Assembly: GCA_913060705.1 (NCBI GenBank)
Contig: CAJXTX010000001.1
Coordinates: 62,001-126,000, forward strand
Length of the DNA: 64,000 nucleotides
Direction of reading: 5' to 3'
DNA from: an uncultured Bacteroidota bacterium
GTDB taxonomy: Bacteria; Bacteroidota; Bacteroidia; Flavobacteriales; Flavobacteriaceae
Part shown: positions 17,647-26,102 of the stretch, piece by piece
How the letters are laid out: each line of letters opens with the position of its first letter
Numbering within the stretch: position 1 is the first letter of the stretch
Translations under genes and position numbers: made by a program
The notes under the pieces: model-generated
The model's input: only the letters and a program-made list of their open reading frames with translations
What the model was told of the DNA's origin: nothing
The model's database searches: none

Positions 17647-20531
17647 GTCTTTAAGGCCGTTGCCAACACCTCAATAGGATGCAATGCTTTTTTCTGAGTT
17701 CCGTCTTTTATTTGATGCCTGCAACTCGTTCCGTTGGCAACAATCAAGGTTTCTTCTTCAGCAGAGTTCACCGCCTTAAATAATTTCAAACCTCCTATTT
17801 TCATAGAAAGATCATAGTGCTCTTTTTCGTAGCCAAAAGAGCCCGCCATTCCACAACAACCCGTAGCCATTAAGGTGACCTCATAAAACGGAAAGGCATT
17901 TAGAAGATCAAAGGTGATCTTTTGGTTGGAATGGGCTTTCTGATGGCAATGTACGTGAACCTTTACTTTCCGATTGCGGTCAGTGAAACGATTCAGACTA
18001 ATTTTTTCCGATTTCAATTCGTTTAATAGAAACTCTTCGATAAGAAAACTGCGCTTTTTTAAGGTCTCTACTAAGGGATCAGATAGTAAACGTGGGTATT
18101 CGTCTCGAAAACTAAGTATCCCGGAAGGCTCTAATCCCACAATAGGCAACTCACGCTCTAGATAAGGTTTAAAGACAGAAAGACTATTATTTGCGCATAC
18201 TTTGGCTTGTTTTAAAAATCCTTTAGACAAGAAGGAGCGCCCACTTTCGGCATAAACAAGATGCAACCCATACCCTAAGCTGTTCAACACATCTATAGAA
18301 GCCTTAAGTAAAGAAGTGTCTAAATAACGGGTAAACTCATCAATATAGAGTACAATTTCTTGTTGAACTACATTGGGTTTCTTTAAAGAAGCATAATAAG
18401 AGTGATAGTTGAAAGCGTGTACTTTAGGTAGGGATCGTTTTTTTGCAATTCCGAGTGCCTTCTTTAACAACAAACCTACCGGACCTTTTAAAAGGGCATT
18501 AGACAGCGTTGGGGTGAAGGCTGCCAAACGATTTAATTGAGTGCTGTAGGCAAAAAATCGGCTTCTAATGGAGTAGCCATTCTGCTCTTGGAATTGAAAG
18601 AGGTACTCGGCCTTTAGTGTAGACATGTCTACATTTGAAGGACACTCGCTCGCGCAAGCTTTACAACTCAAACACAAGTCTAATGCGTCAACAACTTCTT
18701 TTTGATTAAAGGCTTCACTTTCACTTTGTTGGGTCATGAACATGCGTAAGGCATTCGCACGTGCACGCGTTGTATCCTTTTCATCTAAACTTGCATGATA
18801 ACTCGGACACATTCCTCCTTTTGCTGATGCTGTCTTTCTACAATCCCCACTACCATTGCACTGTTCGACCGCACGCAGGTATCCTTGAGTATCAGAAAAG
18901 TCTAGGAAGGTGCTGATTTTAGGTTCTTTGCGCTCAGGCTCATAGCGCAAGTTGCGATCCATAGGATACGAATTGACTATTTTACCAGGATTAAAGATTC
19001 CATTAGGATCGAACAGTTTCTTGATTTCTTTGAAAAGTGTATAATTCTTTTCACCTACGAGTTCAGGCAGAAACTCCGCTCGAACAATACCGTCCCCGTG
19101 CTCCCCACTGAAACTTCCTTTATATTTCTTAGTCAAGCGCATTACATCCGTGGTGATCGCCCGAAATAAAGCAACATCTTCGCTCTTCTTTAAATTCAAA
19201 ATGGGTCTAAGATGTAATTCTCCGGCCCCTGCATGGGCATAATAAACTGCCTTTTGATCATACCCTTTCATAAGGGTTGAAAACTCCATAATGAAAGGCT
19301 TCAAATCATTTAATGCCACGGCGGTATCTTCTATACAGGCTACCGCCTTTTTATCACCAATCATATTTCCTAAAAGCCCTAGTCCTGCTTTTCTCAACTC
19401 ATGAGCCTTGTTAATATCCTCTCCCTGTAGAATAGGAGCTGCATAGCTTTCGGAGTGCTTTTCAATATGGAGAAGTAAAGCATTTGTTTTTTCTTCAAGA
19501 GCTTCTTCTGAATGAGCTCTAACCTCAAGCATAAGTAAGGCTTCAGGGTCATTCTCAACGAAAGAACGCGTTTCAGCGTACAACTTATTTCCCTTCGTGC
19601 AATCTAAAATCACCTTGTCCATCATTTCGCAGGTGTATAGCTCGTGTTCCATCACTATTGCTACATCTGACAAACACGCTTCCAAAGTATGGTAGTGAGT
19701 GACCACCATCGCCCCATATTCCGGGGGTAAGTGATCAAGCGCAACCTCTATTTCGGTAGTGAAAGCCAAGGTCCCTTCACTTCCACAAAGCAGTGGCGTA
19801 ATGTCTAAATGCTGTCCAGAACTTGCATCTAAACGCGCTTTAAGCAAGTCGATGGCATAACCAGTATTTCTTCTATGAATCTCTGGTTTCGGAAAATTTG
19901 ATCTGATTTCTTCACCGACTTCCTCTGGAGCAAGTAACGACTTCAATCCTTCTTCTATATGTTGACCAAATTCACTTTGATCAGTAGACGATGCTGTCCT
20001 CCCAAATTCATGGATCGTTGCATCTGAAAGTACGGTTCTGACGCGTAACACCTTATCACGTGTTACGCCGTAACGAATTGAGGTTGTTCCAGAACTATTA
20101 TTTCCAACCATTCCCCCGATAGTGCACCGATTCGCCGTAGAGGTGTTCGGGCCAAAGAATAACCCAAAGGGCTTTAGATAAGCATTCAACTCGTCGCGGA
20201 TGACTCCAGGCTGAACGCGGATCGTCTTATTCTTTTCATCAAAAGATAAAATCTGATTCATGTGTTTGGAGGTATCTACCACAACACCCTCACCAACACA
20301 TTGGCCAGCCAAAGAGGTACCTGCTGCTCTAGGAATTAACGGCACTTGATTATCTTTCGCCCAACGCACAATGAGCTTTAAGTCTTCTTCATCTTTAGGA
20401 AAAGCAACTCCCATAGGAGTCATTTGATACACCGATGCATCGGTGGCATAGATCGCACGATAGAGTTCATCGTCTAAGAGTTCTCCTTTAAACGAAGCTT
20501 TCAATGCGCTAAAAATGCTTAAACTATTCAT
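17643..20531 (-). CDS. YdiJ-type FAD-linked dehydrogenase with Fe-S domain
   Basis: A 962-residue fusion. The N-terminal half is a PCMH-type FAD-binding domain (PRAAGTSLAGQ about 67-77, IGGMVGNNSSG) and FAD-oxidase C-terminal domain (GEHGDGIVRAEF). The second half has ferredoxin-like 4Fe-4S clusters (CLSCKACASECP) and a CCG domain (GCCGMAGSFGYE) like those of GlpC and GlcF. This layout matches E. coli YdiJ, a D-2-hydroxyglutarate dehydrogenase, and other D-2-hydroxyacid dehydrogenases such as D-lactate oxidases. Electrons probably pass to menaquinone at the membrane. The ATG directly abuts the rhomboid stop codon, and the 3' end overlaps the LpxH-like gene by 4 bp. Confidence 0.88.
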   Translation of the reverse strand: MNSLSIFSALKASFKGELLDDELYRAIYATDASVYQMTPMGVAFPKDEEDLKLIVRWAKDNQVPLIPRAAGTSLAGQCVGEGVVVDTSKHMNQILSFDEKNKTIRVQPGVIRDELNAYLKPFGLFFGPNTSTANRCTIGGMVGNNSSGTTSIRYGVTRDKVLRVRTVLSDATIHEFGRTASSTDQSEFGQHIEEGLKSLLAPEEVGEEIRSNFPKPEIHRRNTGYAIDLLKARLDASSGQHLDITPLLCGSEGTLAFTTEIEVALDHLPPEYGAMVVTHYHTLEACLSDVAIVMEHELYTCEMMDKVILDCTKGNKLYAETRSFVENDPEALLMLEVRAHSEEALEEKTNALLLHIEKHSESYAAPILQGEDINKAHELRKAGLGLLGNMIGDKKAVACIEDTAVALNDLKPFIMEFSTLMKGYDQKAVYYAHAGAGELHLRPILNLKKSEDVALFRAITTDVMRLTKKYKGSFSGEHGDGIVRAEFLPELVGEKNYTLFKEIKKLFDPNGIFNPGKIVNSYPMDRNLRYEPERKEPKISTFLDFSDTQGYLRAVEQCNGSGDCRKTASAKGGMCPSYHASLDEKDTTRARANALRMFMTQQSESEAFNQKEVVDALDLCLSCKACASECPSNVDMSTLKAEYLFQFQEQNGYSIRSRFFAYSTQLNRLAAFTPTLSNALLKGPVGLLLKKALGIAKKRSLPKVHAFNYHSYYASLKKPNVVQQEIVLYIDEFTRYLDTSLLKASIDVLNSLGYGLHLVYAESGRSFLSKGFLKQAKVCANNSLSVFKPYLERELPIVGLEPSGILSFRDEYPRLLSDPLVETLKKRSFLIEEFLLNELKSEKISLNRFTDRNRKVKVHVHCHQKAHSNQKITFDLLNAFPFYEVTLMATGCCGMAGSFGYEKEHYDLSMKIGGLKLFKAVNSAEEETLIVANGTSCRHQIKDGTQKKALHPIEVLATALKT

Positions 20532-21182
20532 TTAATTTTTTCTATTTAACACCCAGAAAAACAATAACAGAGGCACCAACAATGCTGCAAGTAACAATGG
20601 ATTTGAGAATAATGTTCCAGGCCTTAACAAAGCGGTAAATAAAAAGCCTCCTATGGCACCTCCGAAATGTGCTGCGTGTCCTATCCCATCATTGTTTTTG
20701 TACATTCCGTAGACAGAATACATCAAAAACCCAAAACCAAAGAGTGGTGCAGGAATAGGGAGTGGTATGGGCATAATCATAAGCTGCATTCCGGGATATA
20801 GTAATATTGAAGAATAGACTATACCAGAGACAGCTCCCGAAGCGCCAACTGCAGAGTAATAACTATCGTTTCGGTGTACCCAAAGGGTGAAGAGGTTTCC
20901 AAATATTAAGCTCAGCAGAAAAACCGAATAAAACTTCCACCCGCCTAATAAGCCATAAACGGTTGGGGCGAAAAAATAATAACTAATTCCATTAACAAGA
21001 AGATGCCAATATCCAACATGTAAAAATCCAGAACTCAACATGCGATACCACTGTCCTGAACGAATAGCGTTGATACTGAATGTATAGCGGTTGAACCACT
21101 CCTCATCATTAAACCCTTTTAATGAAATGAGTGCTATAAGCACTAATAATAATGTAGTCGGATGTGATAGTGTTTGAAGCAT
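20532..21182 (-). CDS. Rhomboid-family intramembrane serine protease
   Basis: A 216-residue protein with about six membrane helices. The rhomboid active site is intact: the HLLVN segment (60-64), the serine motif GASG (113-116, Ser115) and the histidine of GHAAHFGGAIGG (His172). WYRMLSSGFLHVGYWHL is the usual L1 region. It should cleave membrane-spanning substrates in the inner membrane; substrate unknown. Its stop codon directly abuts the start of the FAD/Fe-S dehydrogenase gene, so the two are likely cotranscribed. It diverges from the lipid A acyltransferase gene. Confidence 0.92.
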   Translation of the reverse strand: MLQTLSHPTTLLLVLIALISLKGFNDEEWFNRYTFSINAIRSGQWYRMLSSGFLHVGYWHLLVNGISYYFFAPTVYGLLGGWKFYSVFLLSLIFGNLFTLWVHRNDSYYSAVGASGAVSGIVYSSILLYPGMQLMIMPIPLPIPAPLFGFGFLMYSVYGMYKNNDGIGHAAHFGGAIGGFLFTALLRPGTLFSNPLLLAALLVPLLLFFWVLNRKN

Positions 21183-21220
21183 CGTATAGGCTTCAAATAT
21201 ACTTATCTTTACCCGCCAAT

Positions 21221-22108
21221 ATGATAGCCTTCCTCGTATTTATTCTGGTACTTCCTTTGATCTATACCCTATCGTTGGCGCCCTTTTCTATTCTTCACGG
21301 ACTAGCGCGATTGTTGTCCTTTTTACTCAACACTGTTTTAAACTACAGACGAACTCTGGTCGAGGAGAACATAGCAAAGGCTTTTCCTCAATACTCCTCC
21401 AAGCAAATCAAAGAAATCTCTAAAAAGTTTTACCTGCACTTCTCAGACCTCTTTATTGAAATTATCAAGGCCATAACCTTGAGCAATCGCGCCTTTAAAA
21501 AGCGCTACACTGTAAGTGGTTTTGATCAAATAGAACAGGTTCTCAATCAAAATAGATCTGCCATCATTATGGCAGGTCATCAAAGCAATTGGGAATGGAC
21601 CTCGGCCTTATCGCTCTACACAACGCATCGTTTTTATGCCATTTACCAGAAAATAAACAATAAGTATTTTGACGCTTTTATGCGAAAAAATAGAGCAAGA
21701 ACAGGTCTACATCTTCTCCCCACCTATCTCACAAAGAAGACCATTGCCGAGCATCACGAAAAGAAAGAAGTTGGACTGTATGGATTTCTAAGCGACCAAT
21801 CTCCAACCCTTAAAAAAACTAAGTTGTGGACTGAATTCTTCGGGCGCTACGTACCCGTGCACACAGGAGCAGAAGAATTGGCACGAGAATTCGATTTAGC
21901 GGTTTTTTATATGGATTTAAAAAAGGTAAAGCGCTCCCATTACCACGCCCATTTCTCGCTACTTGCTGAGCATCCAGCGACATTAGAACCTTTTGTGCTT
22001 ACCAAAAAGTTTTTGTCAAAGGTCGAAACCAGTGTAAAAGAACAACCTGAGACCTATTTATGGACGCATCGTAGGTTCAAGCACGAGAGAATAAAAGAAA
22101 ACTCCTAG
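21221..22108 (+). CDS. LpxL/HtrB-like lipid A acyltransferase
   Basis: A 295-residue membrane-anchored acyltransferase of the LpxL/LpxM family, which adds secondary acyl chains to Kdo-lipid A. The catalytic HX4E motif is H120...E125 (GHQSNWEW), after one N-terminal membrane helix and a positively charged region (LNYRRTLVEENI). The ATG at 21221 was chosen; a GTG at 21164 would add 19 residues and overlap the rhomboid gene, and a near-consensus TATCTTTA lies 9 nt before the ATG. It ends with a 4-bp CTAG overlap with glmM. With the LpxH-like gene and glmM it forms an envelope-related neighbourhood. Confidence 0.9.
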   Translation: MIAFLVFILVLPLIYTLSLAPFSILHGLARLLSFLLNTVLNYRRTLVEENIAKAFPQYSSKQIKEISKKFYLHFSDLFIEIIKAITLSNRAFKKRYTVSGFDQIEQVLNQNRSAIIMAGHQSNWEWTSALSLYTTHRFYAIYQKINNKYFDAFMRKNRARTGLHLLPTYLTKKTIAEHHEKKEVGLYGFLSDQSPTLKKTKLWTEFFGRYVPVHTGAEELAREFDLAVFYMDLKKVKRSHYHAHFSLLAEHPATLEPFVLTKKFLSKVETSVKEQPETYLWTHRRFKHERIKENS

Positions 22109-23502
22109 AATTCAGCGCTTATTTCACTCATCATCTTTTTGAAATCTTCAGCAAGCGCATCCGCTTGATTCTGAGTTTTAGCCTCGGTATAGATGCGAAC
22201 AATTGGTTCAGTGTTAGATTTTCTGAGATGTACCCAGGACTCTTCAAAATCTATTTTTACTCCGTCAATAGTAGAGGGTTTTAGATGCTTATAGCGCTGA
22301 GCCACTTCATTTAAAACCTTCGATAACTCTTCGTCCTTGAGCTGAAGCACTAGCTTTTCTTTGGTCATAAAATAACTTGTATAAGAAGTCCGAAGCGTTG
22401 AGACCGCAATCTCTCTTTCGCTTAACAGCATCAAGAAAAGAGCGATTCCAAGTAGGGCATCTCGTCCGTAATGATTCTTTGGATAAATAACCCCTCCATT
22501 TCCTTCGCCTCCGATCACCGCACCGACTTCTTTCATTTTAGCCACCACATTAACCTCTCCTACGGCCGAAGCATGATAGCTAACATCATAGGAAGCCGAG
22601 AGGTCTTTAAGTGCCCGTGTAGAGGATAAGTTAGAAACACATGGCCCTTTTGTCTTACTCAAAATGTAATCCGCACAAGCCACCAAAGTGTATTCTTCAC
22701 CAAACATTTCTCCTTTTTCATCCACTATAGCCAGTCGATCGACATCTGGATCAACAGCAATTCCAAAATCGGCTCCCTCTTTCTTTACCGTTTGCATTAA
22801 CTCCTGCAAGTTGCGTTCTAATGGCTCTGGATCATGAGGGAATTTTCCATGTGGCTCAGAAAACAACTCAACAACCTCTGCTCCTAAATCACGCAATAAA
22901 ACCGGAACTGAGATTCCTCCACTTGAGTGAACACTATCCGTAACAACCTTGAATTTTTTAGAACGTATAAGTGACGGATCTATCCCATCAAGTTTCTTGA
23001 TCTTCTCTATGTGCTTTTGAATGTAGCCAAGCTTTAGCGTATGTTTTCCTAACGCATCGTAACTGCAGTAAGTGAAGGCTTCATCTTTAGCAATTTGAAG
23101 TAATTTTTGACCGTCTGCCGCACTTAAGAATTCTCCGTGTTCATTCAATAACTTAAGGGCATTCCATTGGGCAGGATTGTGGCTAGCCGTTAAAATCACG
23201 CCGCCATGCGCCTTCTCATTCACTGTGGCAAATTCGACTGTTGGTGTAGTAGACAACCCTAAATCGATTACATCGATCCCCATACTTATAAGTGTATGCA
23301 TCACTAAGCCTTGGACCGTTTCACCAGAGACCCTAGCATCTCGTCCGACCACTACCTTGATTTCTTCAGCAGCCTTATGCTTTATTTGAATCATTCGGGC
23401 AAATGCGGAGGTAAACTTTACAACATCTAATGGAGTCAGATTATCACCAGGACTGCCGCCTATCGTCCCCCTTAGCCCTGAAATTGATTTAATTAAAGTC
23501 AT
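22105..23502 (-). CDS. glmM: Phosphoglucosamine mutase
   Basis: An alpha-D-phosphohexomutase of 465 residues that probably converts glucosamine-6-P to glucosamine-1-P for UDP-GlcNAc, peptidoglycan and lipid A. Seen are the phosphoserine loop LTASHNPAQWNALK, the Mg-binding DPDVDRLA, GGEGNGGV and the phosphate-binding RKSNTEPIVRIY. A phosphomannomutase specificity cannot be fully excluded from sequence, but GEGNGGVIYP fits GlmM-like proteins of this phylum. An exact -7 element lies 17 nt upstream of the ATG. Confidence 0.88.
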   Translation of the reverse strand: MTLIKSISGLRGTIGGSPGDNLTPLDVVKFTSAFARMIQIKHKAAEEIKVVVGRDARVSGETVQGLVMHTLISMGIDVIDLGLSTTPTVEFATVNEKAHGGVILTASHNPAQWNALKLLNEHGEFLSAADGQKLLQIAKDEAFTYCSYDALGKHTLKLGYIQKHIEKIKKLDGIDPSLIRSKKFKVVTDSVHSSGGISVPVLLRDLGAEVVELFSEPHGKFPHDPEPLERNLQELMQTVKKEGADFGIAVDPDVDRLAIVDEKGEMFGEEYTLVACADYILSKTKGPCVSNLSSTRALKDLSASYDVSYHASAVGEVNVVAKMKEVGAVIGGEGNGGVIYPKNHYGRDALLGIALFLMLLSEREIAVSTLRTSYTSYFMTKEKLVLQLKDEELSKVLNEVAQRYKHLKPSTIDGVKIDFEESWVHLRKSNTEPIVRIYTEAKTQNQADALAEDFKKMMSEISAEF

Positions 23503-23519
23503 AATTGCTTGGTGTTCTT

Positions 23520-23527
23520 CAAAGATA
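23520..23527 (-). promoter_or_regulatory. Bacteroidota -7 element for glmM
   Basis: On the minus strand the bases read TATCTTTG, an exact TAnnTTTG match, ending 17 nt upstream of the glmM ATG at 23502. No clear TTTG is found at the -33 position. Confidence 0.5.
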
Positions 23528-23568
23528 CCCTAGATTTCAATTAAATTAGGTCCGTTAATAAGGCTATT

Positions 23569-25251
23569 ATGCGCATCACCACTATCTTTTTGAGTCTGTT
23601 GATCCTTTCAGGCTGTCAAAACCCCACATCGTCTTCTCAAGAACACTTCACTCAGGCCGCGGTTGTCAGCTCACGAATAGAGGCTTCAGAGATCGGAGCA
23701 GCCATTTTAAAGGAAGGAGGAAATGCTTTTGACGCCATGATTGCCACAGAATTGGCGTTGGCTGTTGCCTATCCTTTTGCAGGTAATATTTCTGGGGGTG
23801 GATTTATGGTATTTAGAAAGGCTGACGGAGCTACAGGTAGTCTTGATTACAGAGAAATGGCTCCTCTTAAGGCTGGGGCTAACTTTTATCTTGATGATAA
23901 CGGAAATGTAATTCGTGGCAAAAGCACACTTGGTGCAAATGCTGTGGGAGTTCCTGGCACAGTAGCGGGACTTTTCGCTGTGTACGATTCGTTGGCGTCA
24001 CTGCCCTTTGAACGCTTGATTCAACCTGCTATCGATCTTGCAAGAAAAGGAGTTGTTGTAACTGAAAATCAAGCGCGTCGCTTGGCCTATTACGATTCGT
24101 TATTCACCACCGTGAATGGACGTGTATTGACACGCTTTTCTGGTAGCGTGGCTGGAGACACCCTTGTGTATCCTGAACTTGCGTCTACTATGGAGAAATT
24201 AAGAGATCATGGACGTGATGTGTTTTACAAGGGAGAAATTGCCGAGAAAATCGCTGCCTTTATTCAAAGTAATGGAGGGATTATTGAGGTTGCAGATTTA
24301 GCAGCTTATGAGGCTAAATGGAGAACGCCTGTTTTCATTCATTTTAAAGGCTATGATCTAATTTCTATGGCCCCACCTAGTAGTGGTGGAATCACCATGG
24401 CTCAAATTTTCGGTATGCTAGATCGTCCTCTTACGCCTGAAATAGCCCTAGACAGTCCGGAATATATTCATTTGTTAACCGAATCGTTTAGAAGGGCTTA
24501 TGCTGATCGCAATCATTTTCTTGGAGATCCAGACTTTGTGAGTATTCCTGCAAACGACATGAGCTCAAGTGAATATCTAGAAGAACGTATGGCTACTTTC
24601 AACCCTGAGAAAGCCACGCCTTCATCTGAGGTTACCCATGGTGAGATCACCCCGATATTTGAGTCAGATGAAACCACGCATTATTCCATTATCGATAGTT
24701 ACGGCAACGCCGTGTCGGTAACCACTACTCTAAACGGAGGCTATGGTTCAAAATTGTTTCATGAAGAACTAGGCTTCTTCTACAACAATGAAATGGATGA
24801 TTTTAGTGCAAAACCAGGCGTCCCTAATATGTTTGGTCTGATTGGCTCAAAGGCGAATGAGATTGCTCCCGGAAAACGAATGCTCAGCAGTATGACCCCT
24901 ACAATCGTAGAAAAGGACGGTGAACTCTTTATGGTGATCGGAACACCTGGAGGCTCCACGATCATAACAGCAGTAGCTCAAACCTTCTTAAGGGCAGCGC
25001 TTTACAATAGACCGATGCAAGAGTCTGTGGATGCTGGACGTTTTCACCATCAATGGAAACCCGATATACTGATCCTTGAACCCAACCGCTTTAGTCCTGA
25101 AACTATTGAATCGCTTCAGGCGAAAGGACATCGAATTTCAGAAGAGACTAACCGCATCATAGGCAAGGTAAATGCACTAAAGATTCACTCAGAAAAAGGA
25201 ATAGAAGTTGGAGCTGATTCAAGAGGGGATGAAGCTGCTGCAGGATTTTAA
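23569..25251 (+). CDS. ggt: Gamma-glutamyltransferase, lipoprotein form
   Basis: A 560-residue Ntn-hydrolase that breaks or transfers the gamma-glutamyl bond of glutathione-like compounds. The N-terminus is a lipoprotein signal with lipobox LSGC (Cys16), so the enzyme should be anchored in the periplasm-facing membrane or outer membrane. The autoprocessing site is TTHYS with nucleophile Thr369, followed by GNAVSVTTTLN, NNEMDDFSAKPGVPN, and GSPGGS-like GTPGGS. The large subunit has the usual GGNAFDAMIAT and SISGGGFM-type segment. Together with the GshB-like ligase it suggests gamma-glutamyl chemistry in this organism, though the genes are not in one operon. Confidence 0.94.
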   Translation: MRITTIFLSLLILSGCQNPTSSSQEHFTQAAVVSSRIEASEIGAAILKEGGNAFDAMIATELALAVAYPFAGNISGGGFMVFRKADGATGSLDYREMAPLKAGANFYLDDNGNVIRGKSTLGANAVGVPGTVAGLFAVYDSLASLPFERLIQPAIDLARKGVVVTENQARRLAYYDSLFTTVNGRVLTRFSGSVAGDTLVYPELASTMEKLRDHGRDVFYKGEIAEKIAAFIQSNGGIIEVADLAAYEAKWRTPVFIHFKGYDLISMAPPSSGGITMAQIFGMLDRPLTPEIALDSPEYIHLLTESFRRAYADRNHFLGDPDFVSIPANDMSSSEYLEERMATFNPEKATPSSEVTHGEITPIFESDETTHYSIIDSYGNAVSVTTTLNGGYGSKLFHEELGFFYNNEMDDFSAKPGVPNMFGLIGSKANEIAPGKRMLSSMTPTIVEKDGELFMVIGTPGGSTIITAVAQTFLRAALYNRPMQESVDAGRFHHQWKPDILILEPNRFSPETIESLQAKGHRISEETNRIIGKVNALKIHSEKGIEVGADSRGDEAAAGF

Positions 25252-25261
25252 TCGCTTAGAC

Positions 25262-26020
25262 CTAGGCCTTACGCACCATGCGCTCCTTTAATTCGCGCAT
25301 AGAATCTTTTAATTCGTTAAGTAGTTGTAGACTCTGATCTTGTTCAAGAACAAAAGTAATCTTGCTACTCACCTCCCATAGTTCTTGAATTTGGTAAGCA
25401 TGGACCTCATAAGGTTCATAATTAGGATTTATCGATTGTAAGGTCAATCTGTTGTTCATTGGATACTGGATTACCTTTTTGACCATCACACTATCTTCAA
25501 GCACCACTACATACATTTTTGAAGGTCTTAGGGTATCTAATGACTCGACAGCTCTAGCTAACACCCAATCGCCTGGGTTTAAAGCTGGCATCATACTCTC
25601 TCCTTCTACCTGAAAACCTCTATAGGTAGCGTTTCTGAATTCTTTCAGTGGCAAATCGAACGCAGGTAATTTTTGATACCAATTTCTATCTAAAATATTC
25701 TGAGGATATCCTGCCGCTGCCTTAGCCTCTACGAGTAATACATTTTCCTTTTGCTCTGAGTTTACAGTGACTACCTTCGGAAGGGTCTGAACCGATTGCC
25801 CCCCTAAACGCATTTTATCGCTCGCCCCAAATAACCAAGAGGGATTGATGTTGTGCTCTTCATAAAGTTTAGCTACTACATAACCCGGCAGCTTCGTTTT
25901 TGCACGTTCTATATCCGCCGTTGAGCCACTCAGTCCTAAATAGCTTCCAAATTCAGACTGGGTAAAGCCTAATTCTTTTCGTAAAAGGGCAAATCTTTGC
26001 GCAGAATCTGATAAAGTCAT
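25262..26020 (-). CDS. XRE-S24 LexA-like transcriptional repressor
   Basis: A 252-residue regulator with an N-terminal helix-turn-helix (about residues 8-60; FTQSEFGSYLGLSGSTADIER) and a C-terminal S24 peptidase domain. The latent protease parts are all present: an Ala103-Gly104 cleavage bond in KAAAGYP, catalytic Ser142 in VEGESMMP, and Lys181 in VMVKKV. This is the arrangement of LexA and CI-type repressors that cleave themselves when RecA filaments form. It is divergent from uvrA across 82 nt containing paired TTCC/GGAA half-sites, so it may repress uvrA and itself as an SOS-like regulator. A role unrelated to SOS, as in other XRE-S24 proteins, remains possible. Confidence 0.86.
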   Translation of the reverse strand: MTLSDSAQRFALLRKELGFTQSEFGSYLGLSGSTADIERAKTKLPGYVVAKLYEEHNINPSWLFGASDKMRLGGQSVQTLPKVVTVNSEQKENVLLVEAKAAAGYPQNILDRNWYQKLPAFDLPLKEFRNATYRGFQVEGESMMPALNPGDWVLARAVESLDTLRPSKMYVVVLEDSVMVKKVIQYPMNNRLTLQSINPNYEPYEVHAYQIQELWEVSSKITFVLEQDQSLQLLNELKDSMRELKERMVRKA

Positions 26021-26032
26021 GCCTTAAAAGTA

Positions 26033-26065
26033 CGGATTTATTCCGAATGAATTAGGAAATATTCC
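26033..26065. promoter_or_regulatory. Candidate operator cluster between S24 repressor and uvrA
   Basis: Four alternating half-sites are seen: CGGA (26033-26036), TTCC (26041-26044), GGAA (26055-26058) and TTCC (26062-26065). They make two small palindromes, CGGATTTATTCCG and GGAAATATTCC. The cluster sits between a near-consensus -7 for the repressor (TACTTTTA on the minus strand, 26025-26032) and the exact -7 for uvrA (26079-26086), where a bound repressor would block both promoters. Binding is inferred. Confidence 0.4.
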
Positions 26066-26078
26066 AATAGTAATACCG

Positions 26079-26086
26079 TATTTTTG
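26079..26086 (+). promoter_or_regulatory. Bacteroidota -7 element for uvrA
   Basis: TATTTTTG matches TAnnTTTG exactly and ends 16 nt before the TTG start of uvrA. It supports that TTG as the true start because little room is left for an upstream alternative. Confidence 0.55.
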
Positions 26087-26102
26087 AATCAAATTTTCCG
26101 AA

